Translations under genes and position numbers: made by a program
Shown: piece by piece, positions 50,900 to 61,900 of the stretch
Layout of the letters: the number at the start of each line of letters is the position of its first letter
How positions within the stretch are numbered: position 1 is the first letter of the stretch
Source of the DNA: Tritrichomonas musculus
Lineage: Eukaryota > Parabasalia > Tritrichomonadida > Tritrichomonadidae
Reading direction: 5' to 3'
Assembly: GCA_039105265.1 (NCBI GenBank)
Contig: JAPFFF010000010.1
Span: forward strand, 2,356,001-2,420,000
Length of the DNA stretch: 64,000 nt
The notes under the pieces: model-generated
Told to the model about the DNA's origin: nothing
Database searches by the model: none
The model's input: the letters and a program-made list of their open reading frames with translations, nothing else

Positions 50900-52609
50900 T
50901 TAAATTTGAGAAGGATTTTGAAAGATGTTGTTAACATCTTCAGAAATATCTTCAACGAAAATGTCTTGAAAACTCTTGGTTTGAACTGTATATGGTCTGA
51001 CAATTTGGTTGATGTACTCGCATCCATATTTTCTCCAATTTTGGTATTGAAACCTGGTAAAGTCATCATCACGTTCTTTTACTGCAACACATGCAAGTTT
51101 GCTGATGCCAAGTGTGCTCATTTTCTCATCAATGCCAAGCCATACTTCTTTCCATGGGACACCAGCTTGATTCTGATGAATATATATATCAGATCCATAA
51201 AATTCCATTCCATCTACCACGAATTTAATATCCTCATCATGATTTGGAGAATCAGCAATGAGAATGAAGATGTTTTTGGCATTTGGTTCTATTGTCTTAA
51301 ATTCTTCAATTTGTTCCAATGCTTTTTCAAAGCCAACAGAAATGTTTTCATTTGGATCACAACCACCGAATGCTCTGATATTTCCTATGTTTTGGATTGT
51401 CAACTGGAGAGAGTCAGTAATTGGATATGGCTCAACCATTTGTGCATTTTCACTAAAATCGCGATAAGCGACAACTTGGTAATAAATTTTTACTGGATTC
51501 ACTTTATTTATTGTGTTTTTTATCAATTTTGAAAGATGTGATTTGCATTTATCTATATGTGGCTGCATTGAATCGGTTGCATCAATTATGAATGTAATCA
51601 AAAGAGGATTCTTCGTTTTCATTAGTTTAGTTTGCCTTGGTGTGATTTCATCTTCTGACATGTCTACTTTAATGGATTTGTTTCCAAGACCGTCCATGCA
51701 AGATTCTCTAAAATGAGAATAAAAAATGGTTCCTATTAACAAGTTGCTGAAATATTGAGAGAAACCGCTTTCAATGTGATCGTTGAAAAATATAGATGCA
51801 TTATTGTCAATAAATAGTGCTCCTTTCTTGTCTTTTGGAACTTTAAATATGCATGCAGGCTTTCCACTTGATGATTTTGAAAATATATGAAATGAATCTT
51901 CAATGTTTGTTCCATCTGTCGTCTTATACACACCCAATATTCTTCCTTCATCGAGTTTTAAGATTCCTGCTCCAATAGAAGGAAGGTCTTCATATTTTTC
52001 ACCATTTATTTCTGCATTAAACGTATATTCTGAACCAAGAAATTGGCCTGCTTCTATATTTCCATCTTTAGAATTGGATGGCTGCATAGTTTTCCCTCCT
52101 TCTTCAAATTCATTCTCATCAAATATAACATTGACATCTGGAAGTCTCTGGAGAATGTGATTAGCTTCAAAAACAAAAGGAGGGTTTTCGCCAAACAGAA
52201 TGAGTGAACCTCCTTCACAATAAAATTTAACTATTGTATTTAGAAAAGGCTCGAAGTAATTTGCATCATTATTTTCATTTCCTTCATATCCATCAGAACA
52301 TGTAGCTAGAACTGCAATGCTATATTGGCCAGTTAAAAGTTCATTGAGAGCATCTTTGTAAGTTGTGGCAATGTCATATTGGAAACCTTTTTGGGTCATT
52401 TTTTCAGCAGGACCATGAATGAAAGATTGTCTTGTGAGATTCTTATCAATTGTTCCAGGTAACCCTTCATAGAACATCATAACAAGTACTTTATAATCTG
52501 TGAATCCTTTCTCAGGTTCAATGTCAAAATCTGCTTCTTGGATGTTTTTATGGTTTTCTCTATCAAAAGGCTCCGGATTAATTCCACATAAAATTACAGG
52601 ATGAATCAT
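50900..52609 (-). CDS. VWA-domain protein with glutamine-amidotransferase-like front half
   Basis: A 569-residue protein without signal peptide or membrane segment. Residues about 335-510 form a von Willebrand A domain. The strand LLITFIIDATDSMQPHIDKC carries the metal-site pattern D-x-T-x-S, followed by YYQVVAYRDFSENAQMVEPY and NIRAFGGCDPNENISVGFEK with the conserved Gly-Gly and Asp, and NAKNIFILIADSPNH. This resembles cytosolic VWA proteins of the Dictyostelium VwkA type but without a kinase. The first 170 residues (DYKVLVMMFYEG, YSIAVLATCSDGYEG, FYCEGGSLILFGENPP) look like a class I amidotransferase or ThuA-like flavodoxin fold. This part is inferred, and no catalytic Cys-His-Glu set is evident. 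Metal-dependent protein binding is the probable role. The start is ATG 52609. Confidence 0.82.
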   Translation of the reverse strand: MIHPVILCGINPEPFDRENHKNIQEADFDIEPEKGFTDYKVLVMMFYEGLPGTIDKNLTRQSFIHGPAEKMTQKGFQYDIATTYKDALNELLTGQYSIAVLATCSDGYEGNENNDANYFEPFLNTIVKFYCEGGSLILFGENPPFVFEANHILQRLPDVNVIFDENEFEEGGKTMQPSNSKDGNIEAGQFLGSEYTFNAEINGEKYEDLPSIGAGILKLDEGRILGVYKTTDGTNIEDSFHIFSKSSSGKPACIFKVPKDKKGALFIDNNASIFFNDHIESGFSQYFSNLLIGTIFYSHFRESCMDGLGNKSIKVDMSEDEITPRQTKLMKTKNPLLITFIIDATDSMQPHIDKCKSHLSKLIKNTINKVNPVKIYYQVVAYRDFSENAQMVEPYPITDSLQLTIQNIGNIRAFGGCDPNENISVGFEKALEQIEEFKTIEPNAKNIFILIADSPNHDEDIKFVVDGMEFYGSDIYIHQNQAGVPWKEVWLGIDEKMSTLGISKLACVAVKERDDDFTRFQYQNWRKYGCEYINQIVRPYTVQTKSFQDIFVEDISEDVNNIFQNPSQI

Positions 52610-52618
52610 TAATCAATT

Positions 52619-52623
52619 AATGA
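52619..52623 (-). promoter_or_regulatory. Inr-like TCATT before the VWA gene
   Basis: TCATT on the minus strand, its A twelve bases upstream of ATG 52609, matching the trichomonad initiator TCA(+1)Y(T/A) and spacing. Weak on its own. The rest of 52624-52957 is AT-rich with long A and T runs and nothing else recognised. Confidence 0.35.
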
Positions 52624-52957
52624 AGTAATTTCAATTTATTGGAAAATTCAATATAAAAAAATATGCCATTCAAAAAAATATCCACTTTGAAAGTGTACTT
52701 TTTTATATCGAAAATTTTGATATGTAGATGTTTAGCTGATCATAATATGTATCTATTATTGTTTGCTATAGCAATTAATTATCTTTTCTGAATAGAATAT
52801 GACTTTTTTATTCTTATATATATATAATCATATTATATTAATATATTGTACTTTTAATTGATTCCATTTATTAATATTGTATTTTTGTCTTTTAAGATTC
52901 TTATTTTAAACCAAAAAAAAAAAAAAAATATTTTTTTTATTTAATTTTTTAATAAAA

Positions 52958-55041
52958 TCATTTAAACTTTTTTTTAGAAAGATCACTTAGATATGTAACA
53001 ATCGTTTCATGTTTTTCATGCATAGCAATTTTAATGGCGGTGTTATTCAATACAATTGTTGTAATGTTTTAAGTAAAAGAGAATTATAATATCATACAAA
53101 AAGTCAAAAATAATTGAATCTTTGATATGTATATCAATTCCTAATTCAACAAGATATTGAACAAGTTTAATATTTTTATTTTTGCATGCAAAATGTAAAA
53201 GAGTTTTATAAATTATTATGATTTAAAAAACATTGTAAGTCATAATGATTTTTGAAATTTCATTTAAAAATCAATTTTTTATAAATTTTGTGAAAAGCAA
53301 AAAAATAGAAATATCTCTAGATTTTAAATTAAAGTATCCAAGACTTTTGAGATATTTTACAAGCTTTAAATTTCCTGATTGGCAAGCATAATGTAAAAGA
53401 TTCCTATTAAAATTATCATCATTGAAACATCATAAATGTTTAATTTTTTAAAATTTTATAAATGATTTCAAGATTCAAATTTCATCAACAAAAAGAATAT
53501 AATGCAAGTTTGCTTGATATCTTGTTCTTCAAATCTATTAGATTCAATTAGTTCTTTAACAATTGGAAGATCGCCTATTTTGCATTCATAATGTAAGATT
53601 GTTTTATAAATTTCAATTCAAAACAGATTTTGAATTAAAAAAAACAAAAAAAATATCTTTTTCAGTTATTTTGATTGTTTTCAATGTAAGAAGATACCGT
53701 ACAAGATCACTATTTTTTGATTTACAAGCATAATGCAATATAGTTTTGTAAATTATAATGATTATAACGTTGTAAATATTAATCATTTTAAAACATTGTA
53801 AAATTTGATTTGCTTAAAATTTTATCAACTTTAGTTGTATCAATTTTATATTTCTCAATTAAATTTTGTACAAGGTCAATATCACCCAGTCCACAAGCTA
53901 AATGAAGATATGTTTGATAAATAATAATGATTCAAAAATGCCATAAGAAACATATTGACAAGAATTCCATTAAAAACTCAATCAAGGGAATTTCATAAAA
54001 AAAAATATTTCAAATGTTGATATCTGTCATATTGATTTTTTCTTGAGAAATGATATAATTGATAAGATTTATATTTCCTGATGCAAAAGCCTTATGCAAG
54101 ATGGTTGAATTTAAAAAAAAAATAGAATTTTATAAGTTATAATTGATAGAACTGAATAATATTCAAAGATTTAAATTTTATCAGCGTCAGATAGAACAAA
54201 TATTTCCTTTTCTTTAAGCATTTGAACAAGGTTTAAATTTCCAGATGAGCAAGCTTCATGCAATATTGTTTTATTAGTAATTATAAATAGGAATTCCATT
54301 AGCTAATAAATATAAATTTTATTAAAAAGTTGTCAAAGAAACATTATAAAAATCTCCAAAAAAAGAAACATCTTCATCATCAAGGTCATAAATATTTAAA
54401 TCAATAAGAAAATGGGCAAGTTCAAAATTTCCTGATCTGCATACAGAAAACAATATTGTTTTATAAAATAGTAACAAATGAAATATTTTGAATATTATTA
54501 AAGAAACTTGATTAAAAAGAGAACTGATAAATTTCATTCAAAAAAAAAAAATTTATAAAATGTCTTTTGCTTTTATATCGATATCTGGTATATTAACCAA
54601 GTATCTTATAAGTTTATCATTTTTAGAGTCGCAAGCATAATGTAAAATGGAAAAATAAATTATATTTATTTAGAACTTTATTTAAAAAAAAATTGTGTTT
54701 TAAAACAGAATAAAAAAAAGTTTTTTTTAACGTTTTTTAAAAATATAAAGGAAACATCAACTGCATTGATATCAATTTTTTCCAATGAAAGCAAAAACTT
54801 AACTAGTTTTATATTTCCTGATTTGCATGCCAAATGTAAAACTGTTTGATAAATAAAATCTAAAGATGAATTTGATAAATAATTATGTTACCAACTGAAT
54901 AAAAGAATGATATATGAAATGTCATTTAAAAAATAACTTATTAAAATTGTTTTTGAAAGAGGATCATAATTTAAATCCAAAATTAAATGTTTTACAAGTT
55001 CAAAACATCCTGACTCGCAAGCCATATGCAAGTAATTGTTT
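52958..55041 (-). other. Array of twelve ankyrin repeats separated by regular non-coding spacers
   Basis: On the minus strand, directly after the kinase stop codon, twelve ankyrin cores appear one after another, mostly about 190 bp apart (range about 145-200). Examples are YLHMACESGCFELVKHLI (near 55025), VLHLACKSGNIKLVKFLL (54850), ILHYACDSKNDKLIRYLV (54650), LLHYACQSGNLKLVKYLK (53400) and a final NTAIKIAMHEKHETIVTYLS (53045), ending at a stop at 52958. Each core of about 29 codons is open and free of frameshifts. The stretches between them, roughly 60-110 bp, are AT-rich, and most contain stops or change the frame. Several spacers resemble each other (TTATAAATTATAATGATT on the plus strand). 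They do not show consistent GT-AG borders or the known trichomonad intron motifs. Either this is an exon-per-repeat gene with unusual introns, possibly continuing the kinase, or a tandem array in decay. Confidence 0.7.
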
Positions 55042-56118
55042 TCATTTAAATATTATATAATTAATTTCATTAGATATTTCATTCACACTTCCGTTTTTCA
55101 AAAGTACTTTGTCAAAAAACTTTACATAATTTAATTCATTATCAAATTTATTTTCATTTTGATCAATTTGAAAGTGTGTCTCTTTTAGTGCTGCTTGAAG
55201 TTTTGAAATGTATTCTTTGATCTCTGATTCATCAATTTCTTCTTTCGAATAAGAAAAATCATTTGATAAAGAATTGCAAATTTCTTCAAAAGAAGGACGA
55301 TCATCTCTGAATTTGCTCCAGCAACGAACTAATAATTTTTTCATTTTATCTGAAATAGATTCAATATCTAAATTTGGACGGACACCATCTTCAATTTTCA
55401 GCAAAACCTGATATGGATTTTTTGCTTCCTTAAGAAAAGGCTGTCCAGTAATGATTTGGTGAGCGATTAATGAGAAAGAATAAACATCAGCAGATTTATC
55501 ATAATCATTATCATCATTGAACATTTCAGGTGCCATGTATAACGGTGATCCAATATTTTTTGTCACTTCTATATCATCTGATGTCATCAAAGATTTGTCA
55601 TAGTATCGTGATATTCCAAAATCGCATATGCAAACTTCAAAATATTGATTTAAGAGGATGTTGCCTGGCTTTAAATCTCGATGAACTATACGGTTTTTAT
55701 GAAGATAGGCCATTCCGTAAGCAATTCCAAGTAATGCTTTATATCTGCATGTTGGTGTCCAATAGTAAGGTGCGCCATTTTTTCCCCATTCATTTAATGT
55801 GTCTTGTAAAGTTCCATTGGGCAGGTATTCCATTAGAACAGATGGTTCGAATTGTGTGGAATCTTTATCATTTTGTAAATTAACGCCAAGAAATTTAACT
55901 AGCGAAGGATAATCTGTATTTAATTGAATTAGAATTTCTCGTAGAAAATTCTTTTGAAAATTGGGTTCTTTGACATTTGTAAAATATTTTATTGCATAAA
56001 GTCCGCCTTTTTTATCTTTAACAAGAGAAACTTTGCCAAATGATCCATTTCCGAGAGAATTTATGAATTCGAAATCTTTTGGATTGAAACTAATATTACT
56101 CGATTTTTTAAAATCCAT
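55042..56118 (-). CDS. TKL-like protein kinase
   Basis: The frame opens at GTG 56148; the first ATG is 56118 (MDFKKSSNISFNPKDFEFIN), giving 358 residues. All kinase landmarks are present: glycine loop LGNGSFGKV, YAIKYF, MEYLPNGTLQDTL, catalytic HRDLKPGNILL (near 144), CDFGISRYYD (near 166), GSPLYMAPEM, SADVYSFSLIAHQI and CWSKFRDDRPSFEEICNSL. The style (APE-type activation segment, RPSF motif) is that of the tyrosine-kinase-like family abundant in trichomonads. The last 80 residues are helical and end at a stop. In another frame the DNA goes straight on into ankyrin cores (NNYLHMACESG), so this may be the front of a kinase-ankyrin gene. Serine/threonine specificity is assumed. Confidence 0.93.
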   Translation of the reverse strand: MDFKKSSNISFNPKDFEFINSLGNGSFGKVSLVKDKKGGLYAIKYFTNVKEPNFQKNFLREILIQLNTDYPSLVKFLGVNLQNDKDSTQFEPSVLMEYLPNGTLQDTLNEWGKNGAPYYWTPTCRYKALLGIAYGMAYLHKNRIVHRDLKPGNILLNQYFEVCICDFGISRYYDKSLMTSDDIEVTKNIGSPLYMAPEMFNDDNDYDKSADVYSFSLIAHQIITGQPFLKEAKNPYQVLLKIEDGVRPNLDIESISDKMKKLLVRCWSKFRDDRPSFEEICNSLSNDFSYSKEEIDESEIKEYISKLQAALKETHFQIDQNENKFDNELNYVKFFDKVLLKNGSVNEISNEINYIIFK

Positions 56119-56124
56119 AAAATT

Positions 56125-56129
56125 TATGA
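56125..56129 (-). promoter_or_regulatory. Inr-like TCATA before the TKL-like kinase gene
   Basis: TCATA on the minus strand, its A nine bases upstream of ATG 56118. This agrees with the trichomonad initiator and supports that ATG over the upstream GTG. Weak alone. Confidence 0.35.
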
Positions 56130-56414
56130 TTGGAAATTTGTTAGTCACAAAATTCTATCTCTGCCCAAATTTTAAAGTTGCAATATTTGTTTGAATTATC
56201 TAAATAAATATTATTTACTTTGTATTAGCATGCCTCTTAATGGATGTTATGAGATATTTCATTTTTCAATTTTTTGAAAGTAATGGAAAATTTCATATCA
56301 AAGGTAATGAAAAAATTGAATGAATTAATTGAATGTGGATAATAATATATATGTATATTTAATACTATATAGTTGTGGTATTAAAAAAAAAAAAAAAATA
56401 GGCTTGTTATTCTG

Positions 56415-57216
56415 CAGGGTTGTGTATCGATCCTCTCCGGTAGCGGTTATTTTCCCGGTAAAATATCGATACTACCGGCTCTAACCGCCGGTAACGGTAT
56501 TTATCGATAAAAAACCGAAGTATCGATACAAAAGTTGAAAATTTATATCGAATGTCAGGTTTTTTGTCGGTATTTTTTTAACAAAAAATGTATCGGATTC
56601 ATTTAAAGATGATTAAAAAAAATTATAAGGTTCTAATGAATATTGTTAATTCTCTTTAATTACATATTTTACAACAAATAATCATCATAATAATTGAATA
56701 ATCAATGGTTTCTGAAATATCGTAAATTTTATCATCTTTATGTCAATTTCTATTTGTAGATAAATATAACATTCCAGAACTATTGAATTAACTATTAATA
56801 TGAGAAAGTACATAATATATATAAATTTTATTGTTTTTAATGATAATAATGATATCGAAAATTTGGATTGTTTAATGAAAATGAATATGACGAGATTTCT
56901 GAAGAAGAAAGACAATAATATACTTTTTATAGGCTAGTAATTATATTTATAATTAAAATATTTATTTAAAATTAAATAATCAAATGTTTTAATATTTTTA
57001 TTCATTATTTATTAATAAAATTTATATATTAAAATACCGTATCGATACTGATAAAAAGTATTATAAAGTACTTTTTGAATAACCGCTGATACTCTAAAAA
57101 TACCGAAGCACTTTTGTATCGATACAAAAAAATACCGAGCAAAAAAGTATCGATATTTACCGAATACCGATACTTCTTCGGTAACCGGTATTTAGTCGTA
57201 TCGATAAACAACGCTG
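56415..57216 (-). mobile_element. 802-bp hAT-like MITE, copy 2 (inverted)
   Basis: The reverse complement of copy 1 at 50043, of equal length and nearly identical. The ends read CAGGGTTGTGTATCG and, inverted, CAGCGTTGTTTATCG. The perfect 8-bp target duplication TTATTCTG lies at 56407-56414 and 57217-57224. Because its duplication differs from that of copy 1, the two inserted separately and do not form a composite transposon. Confidence 0.93.
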
Positions 57217-57224
57217 TTATTCTG

Positions 57225-57616
57225 ATATCAATTATCAGATTTGGCACTTTTTTTAACTCAGATAATCGATAATAATATGCTATCGATTGGATGTTGTAAT
57301 TAAAAAAAAAGTAACAATTGATTTTCAGGTCAATGACCGGTCATTTGCCCAAAAAAAAGATAATGACTGTTTTTTTCTGTCATGACAGCTGACTGGCCAA
57401 AAGTTCGGGACATCTTCTTGATCAATTATCGATATCGAAATTCGAGACTTAACAAACCTATAAAAAAAAAAAAAGAAAAGAAACTATATTTAGCATTATA
57501 TGTGCATTTTATTATCTTTTAAAATTAAAAAAAAAAAAAAAAAATTGATATTCAAAAATATTCATTTTATTAATTTAAAAAAACTTTAATATTTTATAAA
57601 ATATAATAAATAGAAA
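57225..57616. other. AT-rich intergenic stretch before tRNA-Lys
   Basis: Contains ATTATCGATA-type motifs near 57266 and 57425 and a pair of imperfect GGTCA/TGACC motifs near 57330-57400. Long A runs follow at 57461 and 57529. No gene is visible. Confidence 0.5.
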
Positions 57617-57690
57617 GCATTTGTGGCCAAGCTGGTTAAGGCATCAGACTTTTAATCTGGGGAGCGCGGGTTCGACACCCGTCAAATGCA
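57617..57690 (+). tRNA. tRNA-Lys (TTT anticodon)
   Basis: The acceptor stem GCATTTG/CAAATGC, an anticodon stem TCAGA/TCTGG around the loop CTTTTAA, and the T arm GCGGG TTCGACA CCCGT form a cloverleaf of 74 bases. The anticodon UUU reads AAA (Lys). No intron. A T run follows shortly after, as expected for RNA polymerase III termination. Confidence 0.95.
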
Positions 57691-57872
57691 TTTTTTGGTC
57701 TGAATCTTGTTTTTATTACTGTTCATCTTTTTTTTGTTTTTTTTATCACGAATGTTTGTAAACTGATATGCAAATATCCGTACCAAAAATTATTCGCAAC
57801 TTTCAATAAATACTCTCAATACTTTTGTCGAGATTGGAAAAAACAAAGTATCCTTTATGGCTACAAATCGCA

Positions 57873-57949
57873 TTTTTGTTCTCTTGGGTGGCTCATGTTG
57901 AGCCGCTTCGCACTTCGTGATCAACCCAAAGGTGAACTGCAGGACAAAA
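57873..57949. other. Nested stem structure (candidate structured RNA)
   Basis: TTTTGTTCT (57873-57881) can pair with AGGACAAAA (57941-57949), TTGGGT (57884-57889) with ACCCAA (57924-57929), and GGCTCA (57890-57895) with TGAGCC (57899-57904). The enclosed part is GC-rich (GCTTCGCACTTCGTGATC). It lies 180 bp after tRNA-Lys in otherwise AT-rich DNA. I recognise no RNA family. The surrounding 57691-58087 has no gene. Confidence 0.35.
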
Positions 57950-58087
57950 TAAATTTTTTAGAATTATTAATTAAATATTCGAACAAATTATGATTTATAT
58001 TATTTAGGATAAAGTGAAAAATATTAAATAAGAAATATAGCATCATTAATTTATTTTTTTCCCAAGATATAATTTATTTATTAGGTA

Positions 58088-58860
58088 CAGCTGTTTCGGA
58101 AATAGATTAGAATTTTTTAGAAATAAAATAGCATGATTTGAATGGTTTATAAAACCGCTAAAATATTTTTGGAAATAAAATATTTTTTTTTGGAAATAAA
58201 ATAGTGAACGATTATTTTGCATTCAATTTCCAATATTTTTGTTGATGAAAAACATTTAAATCAGAAGCCAATATTAATTACATCTAAACAATCTTTTGCC
58301 AATTTAATATATTTTGACAGATGTTATTAAAAAGATACTTTATAATTGATATTTCACCGATTGCATAATATCTTTTTTAAATTATATCCTGGATAAAACA
58401 AAAAGAAAATTTATTTTCATATTCGATATAATAATCAATAATAATCATAAATAAAGTGATTTTTTCATTAATGCAAGAGTTTTTTCAAAATATACATCAT
58501 CATCAATTTTCATATTAAAAATCATAAAAAATGCATAATTGTCAATAAATTGAAGATTTTATTGAGTAATTTTGGATGAAAACAATATTTTAGTAATATC
58601 ATATTAAAAACACAATAACATACTCTATGTTTCATATTGAACTGTTAAAAACAAAACTCATGTATATATTAGCATAATAATGTGTAAAACGCCATAAAAT
58701 TTCTTTAATCTATCTTTTAATTCTGTTTTTAAGTATGATAAAATTGAATATAAAATGATCGTTCCTATTTTATTTCCAAAAAAAACTATTTAATTTCCAA
58801 AAAAATAAAACGGTTACTATTTTATTTCCAAAAAATTCTAATCTATTTCCGAAACAGCTG
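58088..58860. mobile_element. 773-bp TA-flanked MITE upstream of the kinase-LRR gene
   Basis: The terminal inverted repeats of about 45 bp start CAGCTGTTTCGGAAATAGAT and are almost perfect; both ends are bordered by TA (58086-58087 and 58861-58862). Sub-terminal copies of TATTTTATTTCCAAAAAA occur in both orientations. No coding content. The right end lies 88 bp before the ATG of the gene at 58949, so the element replaced or pushed away the former upstream DNA. TA target use suggests a Tc1/mariner-like origin. Confidence 0.85.
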
Positions 58861-58948
58861 TATATAGAAAAAATTGTAAACGGTCCATAAAGCAAAATTT
58901 TTATGTCAATTTTCAAAAAATTTTTCAGAGAAAATAAAATCTGTCAAA

Positions 58949-61900
58949 ATGAATGCATTAGATATGAAATCCGATTTCATGAGTAAATATAAAATTGATA
59001 CCAAAGATTTTAAAAAATGTGGAAAAATCAATAATGGTGGTTTTGGAATTATTTACAAAGTTATTAATATTCATTCAAATGAATATTATGCATGCAAAAT
59101 TATTTATTTAAAAGATGATGACGAGCAAAATAGAAAAATGACTGATCGTGAAATCGAAATCATGATGAAATTGAAGCATCCTACTATAATAAATTTCATT
59201 GGATATTCATTAACAGATTTTGAAGGCAAATGCGCGGTTTCAATTTTCATGGATTTGGCAATTAAAGGATCTCTGGATCAATTACTTCAGAATTCACGAA
59301 AATCATTAGCATTTTCTGATTATAATAATACAGTACGACAAATCATTCTGGTTGGCATAGCAAAAGGTATGATGGTCCTCCATCATCATAATATTCTTCA
59401 CCGTGATTTAAAACCTGGAAATATTTTACTCGATGAAAATTTGCATCCTTTAATTTCTGATTTCGGTTTGGCCACTTTTTATGAGAAAAGAAACAAAAAA
59501 AACGAACTAAAAAGCTTTATAACAAATAACTGTGGCACACCTATTTATATGGCTCCTGAAGTTATTTCTAAGAATTATTTTGATGGTAAGTCTGATGTCT
59601 ATTCTTTTGGAATTTTAATGTACGAATTGCTTACTGAGTCAGTTCCATATCCAGAACTAGAAAACAAAAAAATGCCTCTTTTTCAGTTTTATAAGAATGT
59701 TATCAATAATTATCGGCCTACTTTTACGGTTCAAATTAAAGAATCATTCAAGGAATTGATTGAAAAATGCTGGTCAAATGATCCCAATGAAAGACCCACT
59801 TTTGACGAAATTTTTAACAAGCTCAAATATAAAAAAGATGATGATGAATATTTACTTGATGATGTTGATATTGATGACTTTAGTTTGTATGTTGAAGATA
59901 TTACTGATGATGACTATATTAATGATATTAAGGTCTATAATAACATATATAATATAATGAGCAAAAATACAACAATTCATGATAAAAAGTTTCTTTTTGA
60001 GAAATTTAATGAGCTTCCATTAAAAATACAAAAAATGTTTATTGAAAAAATAATTCAAAAATCGCAAAACAGTGAACTAAATCAATGTTTATCTAATGTA
60101 AATAGTGTTTTAATGTATTTACTAAAAATTATTAAATCTTCAAGGAAGAAATATTGTTTTGAAATGACTTCATTACAGCCAGATGAATTGTTGATGAACA
60201 TTAAAGAATGTGATCTTAGATTTAAAATTCATTCAGATGCAATCGAAAAAATTGTCAAAAGTAAGACTTTCAATTATCAAACATTCATTAATCTTTTAAA
60301 AAAGGTTAGAAATATTACGATTGATGTCAAATATCCTTCTGAATTATTTGATGACTCATTTCAACTAGCAAAAAGATGCAAATCAAGATGTTGTTTGTCA
60401 ATTTCGATTTTAATCTCAGAAATTAAAGAAACAGACCAAAAGTTTATCGATAATTCAGAAATAGATTCAATCGAATTAGATTCTTCGGTTTCAGCAATAA
60501 TTGGATATGCCAAAAATGGTTCTTTTTCTAATTGTACTTCACTAAAAATAGTGAAAATTCCTTCTTCAGTGAAAAAAATTGAAAATTACGCATTTTCAGG
60601 TTGTTCTTCATTAAAAGAAATCATTATTCCATCGACTGTTGTTGAAATTGGGCAAAACTCTTTTGCAAATTGTTCATCTTTAAAAAATGTTGTTCTTCCA
60701 TCAAGTATATCATCAATCGAATCAAATTTATTTGATGAATGCAGATCATTGATCAAAATAACGATTCCATCTTCAGTTACATTGATTAAGAATTACGCAT
60801 TCAATCATTGCACGTCATTAAGCCAAATTGAAATACCAACATCTGTTTCTTCTATTGGAAAATTTGCATTTAATGGATTTTCAGCACTAACAAAATTAGA
60901 TATTCCTTCTTCTGTTGTTAGAATTGGTGAATATGCATTTAAAAGTTGTTCATCCTTGAAACATGTTGAAATGCCCAAAACAATAGGAGAATATGGAATT
61001 GGTATTTTTGATGAATGTCGTTCTTTGGAAATAAAATTGCCTTCTTCATTAGTAAGAATTAATGAAAACACTTTATTTTGGTGTCGAAATGCAATGAAAA
61101 TTATTCTCCCTGATAACGTCAAATCAATAGATGATTATGCATTTAGAAATTTCATAAACATTAAAGAAATAAATATTCCAAATACTGTAACCAAAATTGG
61201 TAAATTCGCATTTAGTGGATGCACATCTCTTGTTAGTGCAATAATTCCATTATCGGTAAATGAAATAGGAGATATGGCTTTTAATGGTTGCTCGTCTTTA
61301 TCCAATTGTTCACTTCCAACTAGCATTAAAAAAGTTGGCTTTGATATTTTTAAAGAGTGTAAATGCTTAAAAATTGAAATTCCTAGCTTTATAAAAGAAA
61401 TAAGCCCAACAAACAGCATGATACTAAAGAATCTGTCGAAAATAGATCTTCCTTTATCAGTAACAGCAATAGAAAATTATTCATTCAAAAATTCAGATAT
61501 AAAAGAAATAACGATTCCTTACTCTGTAACAAAAATTGGAACAGGGGCATTTAAAGGATCAGAATCATTAGAATCGATAAAAATAAACGCACAAATAAAA
61601 ATTATTGAGGCAAAGGTATTTAAATCGTGCACATCACTAAAAAATATAAATATTCCTTCATCGGTAACAGAGATAAAAAGAAATTCATTTGCAAAATGTA
61701 CATCTTTAATTAAACTAATTATTCCGCATGGAGTTAATAACATTGGAGAAGGAGCCTTTCAAGAATGTACATCGCTCAGTGAAGTAAATCTTCCTAATAG
61801 TATCACTCAAATCAATAAGTATACATTTTATTCATGTGTTTCATTAAAAGATATAAAAATTCCTCCTTTTGTGTCATTTATCGGCGATTATGCTTTTATG

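Noticed and set aside
50043-57216. A single composite transposon bounded by the two MITEs
   Set aside because: Each MITE has its own, different 8-bp target duplication, so the insertions were independent.
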